Below, in pieces: positions 54,495 through 63,914 of a stretch of DNA of 64,000 nt. The stretch covers positions 47,021,786 through 47,085,785 of the forward strand of contig OV277862.1 of NCBI GenBank assembly GCA_922989275.2. The letters run 5' to 3'. Made by a program: the position numbers and the translations under genes. The notes beneath the pieces were generated by a model. It saw nothing but the letters and a program-made list of their open reading frames with translations. It had not been told where the DNA came from and made no database searches. Position 1 is the stretch's first letter; the number at the start of each line of letters is the position of its first letter. This DNA comes from Gari tellinella (taxonomy: Eukaryota; Mollusca; Bivalvia; Cardiida; Psammobiidae).

Positions 54495-54742
54495 AGATTT
54501 CGCACGACCCCTATCAAGTTTGTAAGCCAACTTCGAAATAAAACTAGTCCATTTTTGCCTTTTAGTGTTGATTTTAAACAATATATTCGAAAATGACAAA
54601 TAATGTTGATCCTGATCAGAGTGCTCCTTAAGGAGCCCTCAAATCAGGATCCTCACTGTTTAACATTGGACAAGTGTAATCCTAACAGGTACAGTGTTTA
54701 TAAATGACGACTATACTCGTCGCTAGGGCTGAAAAAGTTAAC
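54495..54742. mobile_element. P3 MITE, worn
   Basis: TGATCCTGATCAGAGTGCTC ... GGAGCCCTCAAATCAGGATC and the right part GCTAGGGCTGAAAAAGTTAA. Confidence 0.78.
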
Positions 54743-54905
54743 TAGGTAATAACTAAAAATATACATGTATCCCTAAAGAGTTGTCAATATGTGATGCTAG
54801 AGGGAGATTACATATAACCGCTTTTGAATAAAAGTTGTCCTCTGTGTTCACGTGGCTTACAAATTTGTTATAATACCCATATAGGTTTCATCGTAATACC
54901 TAGTT

Positions 54906-54934
54906 GCCCCCCCCCCCCCCCCCCCCCCCCCCCG
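54906..54934. repeat. Poly-C run
   Basis: Nearly 30 consecutive C, the longest homopolymer in the window. Confidence 0.92.
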
Positions 54935-54964
54935 TGATTATATTATAGAATATATTCTCTTGTA

Positions 54965-55214
54965 TACAGTGGAGAATCTGTTATTCTTTCCCGTTTAAAC
55001 GCAAACGTACGCAAACGCAAAACACTAAAACGTAGAAAAGTTCAACTTTTGGACAATTCTAATAATTCATGTTTATCTTGGTGGCAAACAGTTTGGAGCC
55101 TGATCAGACGCCGGGTTACCCAGCGTCTGATCTGGCTCCAAACTGTTTGTACTGCAAATAATAGTTTAAGCGTTAACGCATTTATTGGGAAAGAATAACA
55201 GTTTCTCCACTGTA
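54965..55214. mobile_element. Family A MITE, complete
   Basis: 250 bp with TA ends, TIRs, and core at 55085-55150 (CGCCGGGTTACCCAGCG). Confidence 0.9.
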
Positions 55215-55430
55215 TGTGAGTGTACATACTGAGAAAATGAAGAATACAACTTGGAAACTTGGAGAGGTAGATCTACGTATTTTAGCAAATCATATAGATC
55301 TAATTCTAATCAGTGTTTAGGTTGATGATTTCTATTGTCACCTCTAGCTTTCATTCATGTTTACATTCAATAGTAATTTTTTTGAGGTATTTTAATATTT
55401 TGCCTGTCGATCCTGATTCCACTTATTTTT

Positions 55431-55502
55431 GCAAACAGATCGGATCAAAATCAGACGCCACGTAACTCGGCGTCTGATCTGGATCCAAACTGTTTGACAC
55501 CT
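55431..55502. repeat. Palindromic core
   Basis: CAAACAGATCGGATCAAAAT and GGCGTCTGATCTGGATCCAA with a CCACGTAACTCGG tip. A GCAGACGATATATTTGAAGC stretch follows at 55561, as in P1 elements. Confidence 0.7.
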
Positions 55503-55857
55503 ATATTCAGATTTTATTCATTTTAAAAAAAGAATAAAAAACTTATTTTGATTTTTTTTCGCAGACGATATATTTGAAGCAAACGACAACTCACAATGGT
55601 GAGGCTGCTTCAATATTTTCGTACGAGTTAATAGATCTAGATTCTATATAAAATTAAAAAAGTATTCAATATATAATTAAAATTATAAAATAAGTCACCC
55701 CTGAATCTTCGAATGATCATTTTATGCCCCTGTTTGACAGTTTCTGGGGGTTTTTTTTGTTGTTGTTGCGAGGTTTTTCTTTTGTGTTATATTTTTATTC
55801 GCAAATATTGTTATCAGTGCAGACCTTGCACTATTCCTATATTCAGCTTGATTTTTG

Positions 55858-55926
55858 TTAACAAGATGAAAGCAAAGCACAATGCTTATATAAGAGCTTA
55901 AAGCTGTACTTTCATTTTGCTTTAAA
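55858..55926. repeat. P2/P4-type palindromic core
   Basis: ACAAGATGAAAGCAAAGCAC and GTACTTTCATTTTGCTTTAA with a small AAGAGCTTAAAGC tip. Confidence 0.6.
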
Positions 55927-56049
55927 AAAAAACTATGTGAAATCAAGACCATCACAAGATATCTAACAAATTGTCAAGCGTACCGGACCTTAGAACAATA
56001 GACAGAACGAGTTTCACATTCACTGCCATGCCGTCGTCTGCTTTAAACC

Positions 56050-56228
56050 TTTTCTCCATCGATAGAATCTACCAATATTTACGCATTTACGAAATATACT
56101 TTCTTTTTCACTGCAGATGATTGCTTAAAGCAGAATCCACCTTTAGGCACAGTCTGCATTACACCGAATCTGCTTTAAGTGTTAATCTGTCTTCAAAACT
56201 AGAAACAGGCTATGAGTAAAGGGTTAAA
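56050..56228. mobile_element. P2 MITE
   Basis: TTTCTCCATCGATAGAATC at the left side, TTGCTTAAAGCAGAATCCAC core, GAAACAGGCTATGAGTAAAG and GGTTAA at the right. Confidence 0.7.
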
Positions 56229-56308
56229 TTAACAACTGTCGTTTGCTTCTATATTTCTCACTTTGAAGGTTCTAGGTAAGGTTACTTAAATAGAACTTAT
56301 ATCGTTAT

Positions 56309-56380
56309 GAGTGTCAAACTGTTCGGTTCCTGATCAGAAGCCGAGTTATGCTTCTGATCAGGATTCAAACTGTTTGCAAA
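56309..56380. repeat. Palindromic core
   Basis: GTCAAACTGTTCGGTTCCTG, AAGCCGAGTTATGCTT tip, ATCAGGATTCAAACTGTTTG. The tip has changed on both arms (AAGC/GCTT) while pairing is kept. Confidence 0.7.
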
Positions 56381-56639
56381 TAACCTTTGTATAGATCTAT
56401 TCAGGGTAAAGCGGTAATGATTGACCCTTTATCGATTTTGTTCGTTGCGCAGCAGCAGCGTCTTAATGGCGGACGGAGATATTGAAGAGTAGTTATCAGG
56501 GGAGATAAATCATGCAAAACTTTTAAATAGAATCGTCTATAGAAAATACGGTACACATGGGTATTCATGATTGTATAAAGTAGAACTATTTTATTCAGTG
56601 CAGAAATAAAACATGATAGGTCTTCATTTGCATACATCA

Positions 56640-56700
56640 ATACATAGACCAAGATCAGAGAGTCTTATCAGGGTCTGCACTAATTTCAAGATGCATTTTG
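56640..56700. repeat. P3 core fragment
   Basis: GACCAAGATCAGAGAGTC and TTATCAGGGTCTGCACT only. Confidence 0.45.
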
Positions 56701-56718
56701 CTTTATATTCAGCTTGCT

Positions 56719-58174
56719 TTAACTCATTACCCCATAAAATACACCTTTTGACGCCTTTTAATTATTCCCCCCTGAAGAAAAATAGTTCTTCTTGATACAG
56801 TCATAAATTATAAAATATATAAAATATATAAAATGAGAAAAATGTTTTATATCCTAGCAGATGGTAGCTTAAAGCAGGCTGAAAGTTAAGCAGAATGCAC
56901 GCTAACACATTCTGCTCTACTCTTCACCTGCTTTAAGTTGTTACATTACTTCAAAACTACTTAAATAGTAGAGGTGTGCGGTTTAACCGGTATGTGGTAA
57001 ACCACGGTACGAAACGGTCTTGGTACGAACAATGGTTTTTTCCGAGAAGACCGTTTGTTTACTTGTAATTTTAAAGATGTTTTTAATTGAATAAAAAACG
57101 GACAAATAATAAAAATAGTATGATTTAAGATGAAACTAAAGCCTTAGCTTGATAAATACATTAAATTTTGGAAGTGTTTATCCTTGTTAGACTCGGAGGA
57201 TACGCTCATCCCGATTCAGATCTTATTCTGACGTTATCCCGGGTCATGTCAATGAACCCATTCTCAATGTGATATTGTCAACAAAAAATCCTATTCTTGT
57301 AACGTTTAATTCCTAATTAGGCTGCCTTTATTTTATACAGGCTATTTTTATCATTATAAACCGACTGTCAACTGAAATTATCATTTTAAATCATATTTGA
57401 AGTGGTTGTTTTTGACCGAGCTTCGAAGCTTGGATTGGACAATAGAGGAGATTACTTACTTTTACAACGATAACATCCGATTCACACCGAATGACGTTGC
57501 CTATGAGAAACGCTTGCTGATTGGTTATGTTGCACTACCTACAGTAAACAGCCGGACATTTGACCAATCGTATTTGTCGTACAGTTGATACATTCATTGT
57601 TCGGAAAATAACAAACAATTGAATGACAGCCAAAGCAGACTTTTGATAGATTGACGTCGGGTTTCGCCATAAAACAAGGTTAAATAAAATTGACAACCAT
57701 TCTTTTGTTTATTTTGTTTGCGTTTTTATTTCGTTGCCATTTGTGTTCGTGCATGTGATGAAGAAAGAAACCCCCCCATGCCGATAATAAATGAAAGTGA
57801 AGTCCGGCATTATCTATAGATAGAAATAATAGAATGACAAATCCATTCATTCCCGGTGATGGGTGTTCAACGTAAATCGTTGGGTTTGATGATTTTTTAA
57901 AAGTGTATTTCAGAAACAGTTTGATAGTTACAACTGTTTGTGGGCTGTTACTCGTTGATATTTTTATTGCTTGAACGTGAACATTCAGTACCCAGCTGTA
58001 GGAGCTATGGTCATATCCCACACCCTGTCTATTTGATAGTAGGTTTAAATGGCGGTTAAACGTGGTACATACCGTGGTATTTATCTAAAAACCGTGGTAC
58101 ACCGTGTTTTTTTATTTTCCGCGGTACCCACCTCTATTAAATAGAAACTGGCTATGAGTGGGGTAATGGTTTAA
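56719..58174. mobile_element. P2 TTAA MITE split by a hAT-type element
   Basis: TTAACTCATTACCCCATAAA, core CAGGCTGAAAGTTAAGCAGA ... TCTACTCTTCACCTGC, then CTTCAAAACTAC; resumes after the insertion with AAACTGGCTATGAGTGGGGT and ends TTAA at 58171. Confidence 0.85.
56969..58136. mobile_element. Non-autonomous hAT-type element
   Basis: 1168 bp, starting TAGAGGTGTGCGGTTTAACC and ending GCGGTACCCACCTCTA, flanked on both sides by TTAAATAG (56961-56968 and 58137-58144). An exact 8-bp duplication with short TAGAGGTG-type TIRs is the hallmark of hAT transposons. Subterminal ACCACGGTAC-type motifs occur at both ends in opposite orientation. No transposase or BED/dimerisation-domain ORF is present; the open frame at 57397-57588 has no recognised similarity. 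Confidence 0.92.
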
Positions 58175-58303
58175 GCTACCATCTTCTAGAGCATAGAAGA
58201 TATTTCTTATGATACATATTCATGACTAACAACTGGTACTATTTTCTTTAGTGGAGGAATAAGCTAAATGTGTTAAGATGGGTATCTATGGAGTAAAGGT
58301 TAA
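58171..58303. mobile_element. P2 right-half fragment
   Basis: TTAAGCTACCATCTTCTAGA to GGAGTAAAGGTTAA. Confidence 0.65.
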
Positions 58304-58404
58304 ATATATTTGGGGCAAATAAAATACCTCTCATTGCATGAGGCAATGTAAATGTAAACTGTCCATTTATCAGAATGGTTTGAATCCATAAATTTGAAAA
58401 TACC

Positions 58405-58600
58405 CCAGGGAGTACTGGGGATTTTTCAAAAAAATGAAATCTTTATTTTTTGCATTAAACCCTATGGTGTTTCTACTCAATGTACTCATTGAAATCCTAT
58501 CTTCGAGACAAGTATGAGTAGCGACACCGTAGGATTTGATGCTGAAATAAGTGAGAAAAGGTTTGTTCAATTTGCTCCCTAGCTCTTATCTGGAGTTCTG
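58405..58600. mobile_element. G-family MITE
   Basis: GGGAGTACTGGGGATTTTTC, centre CTCATTGAAATCCTATCTTC with GACAAGTATGAGTAGCGACA, right end CTCTTATCTGGAGTTCTG. It ends 22 bp from the EIF6 exon at 58623. Confidence 0.8.
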
Positions 58601-58622
58601 TACTTATGATGTCACAACTTAC

Positions 58623-58708
58623 CAACACACATGGACCCTATGATTCTTGTTCCTGCTAGACCGACATGTACAACAGGTATAGTCTCTCCTAATTCACCTT
58701 CAAACACA
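58623..58708 (-). CDS. EIF6: EIF6 exon (most 5' exon found)
   Basis: 86 bp after TTGTGTTTCAG: one base T completing a codon, then [20 protein letters not shown] and RIIGSMCV, and a G before GTAAGT. It matches eIF6 YSVFEGELxxxIPVVHxxxAGxRIIGRMCVGN. Phases agree with the next exon (G|GA = Gly). The N-terminal ~36 residues, which should carry the first pentein repeat, were not found between here and the right edge. Confidence 0.95.
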
Positions 58709-58817
58709 CTGAAACACAAACAATTCAATGAAATATGGTTTGAATTTTATTTTTTTTCAGATTAATTTAGATGAACCAGGCATTAACTTCTCAGGCAATT
58801 ATCTTTTTGGGTCCAAA

Positions 58818-59090
58818 AACAGTGTTCCCTCCCTACAACGGCCCTCCCAACAATGATTCCCTCCTTACAACAACAATTGAACCTCTTCCCCCCAAAACAC
58901 TTTATGGCTTATAAATGTCACGGCTTATAAATGTCATCTGCTTAAATTTGCGGTCTGATGTTTTCTAAAGTTACATAATGGACATTTTGTCCTAAAAAGT
59001 TAGTAACGAGTGACAAATATCTTGAAATCAGATAAGACGCCGCGTTACAATGTAAGCCGATTTCCCTCCCTATAACGACAAAGCAAGTGG
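58818..59090. mobile_element. Family E MITE, worn
   Basis: ACAGTGTTCCCTCCCTACAA, CGGCCCTCCCAACAATG and TTTCCCTCCCTATAACGACA; the core is reduced to CAGATAAGACGCCGCGTTAC. Confidence 0.7.
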
Positions 59091-59261
59091 GTTTGGGAGA
59101 AGACTGAGGTGATTTGTATTAAAACAAAATAAAAAGGTTATAAATGACAATCGTTTAAACCATTAAAATGGAGTGGTATTCACCGGTTACTCGTATTACC
59201 GGATAATACCGAATAATAGGTTTTATATGATTTTAAGTATTTCATTGGCAAAAGATGACTT

Positions 59262-59334
59262 TGCAAACAGTTGTGATCCTGATGAGACGCCGCGTAACGC
59301 GGCGTCTGATCAGGATCATAACTGTTTGACACTA
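59262..59334. repeat. Palindromic core
   Basis: GCAAACAGTTGTGATCCTGA, GACGCCGCGTAACGCGGCGT tip and GATCAGGATCATAACTGTTT. Confidence 0.78.
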
Positions 59335-59435
59335 GCATCGACATTTCTTCAGTCAAAACAGCCCTAAAGCTGACTTTATAAGTATTGTAAGAGTTAGGTT
59401 TCCTTCTTTTAATTCCAAATATTTAGGATGGTATA

Positions 59436-59530
59436 TGGACGATGTGAACCACCGCCGATGTGAACCACGACGATGTGAACCGATTTTCAGGACGATGTGA
59501 ACCTCCCTATTGGACGATGTGAACCTATAT
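59436..59530. repeat. GACGATGTGAACC short tandem repeat
   Basis: Five copies of (G/C)(A/C)CGATGTGAACC at irregular spacing; a related AACAGTGTTCACATCCAAAC in the opposite sense follows at 59603. Confidence 0.75.
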
Positions 59531-59535
59531 TTTTT

Positions 59536-60075
59536 TCCAAAATAAAACAACCCAAGTCTTTTTCTTTTTTCCTTGTATTAAAAAATACTCCTTCAAAAGT
59601 GAACAGTGTTCACATCCAAACGACCTAGATCCCAACCGCCCTGGTCAAAACGGCCCAGAACAAATTCACCCAAATCATAATATGTAGTATTTTTATACAG
59701 GAGATTTTATATAAATATTGAAAAGAAAATTTTAAATTAACAAAAACAAATGAAAAAAATGCTCAGACTAAAAATTACAGATTGGCTACCCATCAAATGC
59801 ATACATGATTATAGAGTTTTAAATTGCATAACCATACTCCAATTTGGTATACTATTATGAAAGAATTAATTACATGAATCAATAAGTCTGATTGTTCATT
59901 TCATTAAGAAGGTGTGAATATAATTGCTCCTATTAGAAATATTTACAAGCATGTTTTTAACAATATTAAGTCATTAAGTCGGCACAAGCTTTTGATGTAT
60001 ATGAACGACGCACCTGGCGAAGGTTGAAGAATTTGACAGTTTGCACAAATGTGAACGGCAAAAATCTTTAAGATG
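59536..60075. other. No recognisable gene
   Basis: A CCAAACGACC, CCCAACCGCCC, CAAAACGGCCC series at 59616-59655 looks like a short degenerate repeat; otherwise nothing. Confidence 0.4.
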
Positions 60076-60282
60076 GAAGAACGCATATTTTTGGATGGAG
60101 TAAGTATGATCGTTTAATTGGATGGATAAATGTGCGAATGAAATTTGATTGGAAATTGTATCATGATCTCTGATTGAAGAACGCATATTATTGGATGAAG
60201 TTAATATGTTCATTTAATTGGATTGATAAATGTTTGAATGAAATTTGATTGGTAATTGTATTATGATCTCTGATTGGTTTTA
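60076..60282. repeat. Two tandem ~100-bp units
   Basis: GAAGAACGCATAT(T)(T/A)TTGGATG ... GATCTCTGATTG repeated with period ~100. A looser TTGTGCCGTTTAAAT/TTGTGCCGTTTTAAT repeat follows at 60390-60460. Confidence 0.78.
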
Positions 60283-60664
60283 GCAGAGATTAAATATCAT
60301 GTACATTGCTTATCTGTTTATTTGAGTGTCTTAAAACGTTACCACGATGATATTGTGTACCAAATTTCGAAAGTGATAAAATGTTTTAGTTGTGCCGTTT
60401 AAATTTAAATATATGTGATATTTGAAAGTGATAAAGGGATTATTGTGCCGTTTTAATATAAGTATAAGTGATATAAGAAAGTGATTAAGTGGTAAGTGTG
60501 CGGTTGCACAAGGTAGTGCGATTTGTGCATAGCTTGTGGTGAGGAAGTGAGGGGTAAGCAGCATGCAATTGCCTGTGACATAAGTTTGATAAGTTTTAAA
60601 TATTCATAGTAATTCCATTAGGCCCCATCTATGATATAAAAGCGCGGGAAAAGTGACACGTGCA

Positions 60665-60770
60665 AAAGCAAAGTTATAACCAACATCTATTCAATAAAAC
60701 GTTTTTGCTAAACCCTTAATTTCATTGCAAATAGTTTGATGCCAGATCAGACGCCGGGTAACCCGACGTA
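60665..60770. repeat. Direct repeat, left copy
   Basis: AGCAAAGTTATAACCAACAT to CCGGGTAACCCGACGTA. Nearly identical to 63679-63782; contains half of a palindromic core (AGTTTGATGCCAGATCAGAC). Confidence 0.88.
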
Positions 60771-60839
60771 GTAGTAGTAGTATCTTTTATTTCCTCCATT
60801 AAGGAGAGCATTTTCCATAATCAAAACAAAATATATATA

Positions 60840-61555
60840 CCACACCGTCGACTTTTTAGGCAGCTCTTTTAGAGCTACTACGATTTAGATTAGAGGCCAT
60901 TTCCGGGCGTTGATAGAGGCCACAACAAACATGGCAGAAAGGTGAGTCAAGTTTCGATTTTGCTTCAAAACAGTATTTTTTCTGCTTTTTTCTAGAAATC
61001 GGGGAATGTAGTTCCACGTAAAAATGTCCACTTGACGAATTAGTTATCATCGTATGCTCCATTATTGCGATGTGGCGCCCCAATTTCATTCGGCGCAAAC
61101 GTTACACGATCATATTCAAACCGAAAGTGGTCAAAACATCAACATTTATGTACAAAAAAGTGCAATGCACGAATTCATTCTGCATCTAACGCAGCTTTAA
61201 GATGCACACGAACACTATTGGCTGTTTGGTATACTTTATGTGAATCGGAACACGCAACATTGAATATTATGGGCTAATTTTCTAAAAGAGGTGCCTTCGA
61301 GGCTATGAGGTGCCTGATAGGAGCCGAGCAACCTACTAAGAGGAGGGTTTCTGTTGAACAAATTTAGGACTGATATTGTCAAAACTTGCTATATTTCATC
61401 GAAATCATGACCTGTCATGATTTCAAGTAAGGTTCCAAGGAATAATACGGCTTTATATATGTAATCTTATATCAAACTTTAAATGCAATGAAACGGATAT
61501 AAAGAGGTATGATTGTTAGAAAATTTAAACATGAACAATTTTCTAATTAGCAAAT
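60840..61555. repeat. Large inverted repeat, left arm
   Basis: Arm of ~715 bp mirrored at 62720-63435. The outer edge is GTCGACTTTTTAGGCAGCTC and the inner edge CATGAACAATTTTCTAATTA. The two translated frames shared by the arms differ by 2 of 80 and 1 of 70 residues, so identity is high (a young duplication). Confidence 0.92.
60931..60941 (+). CDS. Candidate first coding exon of a tiny gene
   Basis: ATGGCAGAAAG followed by GTGAGT. Spliced to 61693 it would read MAER then WVCFVVLDENACSWRRR. Seen: start codon, strong donor, frame-compatible acceptor. Not seen: any known family. The same start and donor exist inverted in the right arm. Confidence 0.25.
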
Positions 61556-62719
61556 AGATGGAAAGTATACTTTAAATATGTACTTTTTTGTACACAAGTG
61601 GGATTCAACAACTTCTCAAATATATAAATGACTAACAATCCATGAAAAAAGACATAGACACTTAGACCACTTTCATTTTCCTTTCGTTTCAGATGGGTGT
61701 GTTTCGTGGTATTAGATGAAAATGCCTGTTCCTGGCGAAGAAGAAACATAGATATGCACATCATAGACACAGCTACAACGCTCAAATCAAATATTCATAT
61801 TCTAAATCAAATATTCCACTAAGTAGTACCCCAGCAGCGAAGATTAAAAGGACAATTCAAGATATCAGAAGTGCCAGTAAATACTCACCAGATTGAAAGA
61901 GTGTTCGATTTTTGTCCCAAATATCTAAATTGATTTCAGCACAAATAACTCAAAAACAAGAAGAACGTTATTTGACAAGACTGCACATACCAACAAACAG
62001 TCACCTAACGGCGATTCCAGAGAAACAAACACTTCCAACTTGTTTAGACTGTGACACATACAGTATCTGTATTCTGAGGACTCATTTTGTGACATAGATA
62101 TGAACGATAGCTCAGATGATAGTTTTCGAACAGAATACAAAGACATTTTAAATATTGACATTTATTAAAGCTTAACAAGGCATTACGCTAATCTAAACCA
62201 CTACCTACATTCTGCATGTAAATCAGTCCGATGATGTGGGTTTGTGTATAAGGAGGAGACCTTTTCACTCTAGAATGCGGAAACTACGCCATATACTGAT
62301 TTTGAATACATGACATAGGTGATCACGCTTTCAAAAGGTACCACCTTGTTACATTGGTGGTTTAAAAATAAATGATCAACGTCTGGTATCAATAGAGGCG
62401 ATTGTCATAATAACGCGACGTCAATTTCCGATCAGATTTCCAGGTGTTTTATTTTTTAAATTTCCGAACATATTTCCGTGGTTTGTTAATTCTAAAAATA
62501 GATTTCCGGTTGTTGGTTTTTTTTTCTTCATTTTTTATTTAGATTTCCGAGATACGTGAGTCCGTGAAATTCCGTGGTTTGTTAACCTCCCAAATACAAC
62601 TCGTTGCGACAAAAGTCCCTTCCTCTTGACGTAAGCTATAATAACTATATGTAACGTTTTAAGTGCTTGCATTTTGAGCCGTGGAAGGGTTGTTGTTTCT
62701 ATTTTTTGTGTAAAAGTTT
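61556..62719. other. Spacer of the inverted repeat
   Basis: Unique ~1.16 kb between the arms; holds only the tentative exon(s) above and T-rich tracts. Confidence 0.7.
61693..61822 (+). CDS. Candidate second coding exon of a tiny gene
   Basis: Preceded by CCTTTCGTTTCAG; reads A (completing Arg), WVCFVVLDENACSWRRRNID, MHIIDTATTLKSNIHILNQI, FH, stop: 46 residues in total with exon 1. A second pyrimidine-AG acceptor (TTGATTTCAG) at 61938 opens a 53-residue frame ending at 62097. Function unknown; it may be chance. Confidence 0.25.
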
Positions 62720-63435
62720 CAATTTTGCTCATCAGAAAATTGTTCATGTTCCAATTTGATAACAATCAGACCTCTTTATATCCGTTTCATTGCATTTAAA
62801 GTTTGAATTAAGATTATATAAAGCCGTATTATTCATTGGCACCTCACTTGAAATCATGACAGGTCATGATTTCGTTGAAATATAGCAAGTTTTGACAATA
62901 TCAGTCCTAAATCTGTTCAACAGTAACCCTCCTCTTAGTAGGTTGCTCGGCTCCTATCAGGCACCTCATAGCCTCGAAGGCACCTCTTTTAGAAAATTAG
63001 CCCATAATATTCAATGTTGCGTGTTCCGATTCACATAAAGTATACCAAACAGCCAATAGTGTTCGTGTGCATCTTAAAGCTGCGTTAGATGCAGAATGAA
63101 TTCGTGCATTGCACTTTTTTGTACATAAATGTTGATGTTTTGACCACTTTCGGTTTGAAAATGATCGTGTAACGTTTGCGCCGAATGAAATTGGGGCGCC
63201 ACATCGCAATAATGGAGCATACGATGATAACTAATTCGTCAAGTGGACATTTTTACGTGGAACTACATTCCCCGATTTCTAGAAAAAAGCAGAAAAAATA
63301 CTGTTTTGAAGCAAAATCGAAACTTGACTCACCTTTCTGCCATGTTTTTTGTGGCCTCTATCAACGCCCGGAAATGGCTTCTCATCTAAATCGTAGTAGC
63401 TCTAAAAGAGCTGCCTAATAAGTCGACAGGGTGTG
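62720..63435. repeat. Large inverted repeat, right arm
   Basis: Reverse complement of 60840-61555. Differences include a CCTTGGAAC indel region near 62835 and single substitutions. Confidence 0.92.
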
Positions 63436-63471
63436 TATACACGTTACAACATGAAACGAACAGTAATGCAC

Positions 63472-63676
63472 AACAGAGCTCCAGACAAGAGGGGTTAAAT
63501 TAAGTTGTTAGACATTTATCGTTCAAAGCTGCAACAAAACGCGCGGTACGACTACTCATTAGAATCGTATCTTCGAGACGATTCCAATGAATAGTTACAC
63601 CGTAGGTCTGTTCTGTTCTGTTCTAATTTACACATAGAATTTTTAGTTTTGAAATCTCACCTTATTTGGAGCCCCG
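63472..63676. mobile_element. G-family MITE
   Basis: CAGAGCTCCAGACAAGAGGG at the left, CACCTTATTTGGAGCCCCG at the right, centre CTCATTAGAATCGTATCTTC and complement. A TCTGTTCTGTTCTGTTC microsatellite is inside. Confidence 0.82.
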
Positions 63677-63678
63677 TT

Positions 63679-63782
63679 AAAGCAAAGTTAACCAACATCT
63701 ATTCAATAAAACGTTTTTGCTAAACCCTTAATTTCATTGCAAATAGTTTGGTGCCAGATCAGACGCCTGGTAACCCGACGTA
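63679..63782. repeat. Direct repeat, right copy
   Basis: AGCAAAGTTAACCAACATCT to CCTGGTAACCCGACGTA; matches 60665-60770. Confidence 0.88.
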
Positions 63783-63914
63783 TGCTTACGTTTTAAACTT
63801 CTTGCATTTCACTGTTAAATGTTATGTAAAATAGTGTTATAAACTTGTCACCATTGCCATTTTAAAGTTGTAAACTCAATTTAATTGCGCGACATAATAT
63901 CAATTGTCACTTCA

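Noticed and set aside
57397..57588. 63-codon frame within the hAT-type element
   Set aside because: No similarity to hAT transposase motifs; most likely chance.
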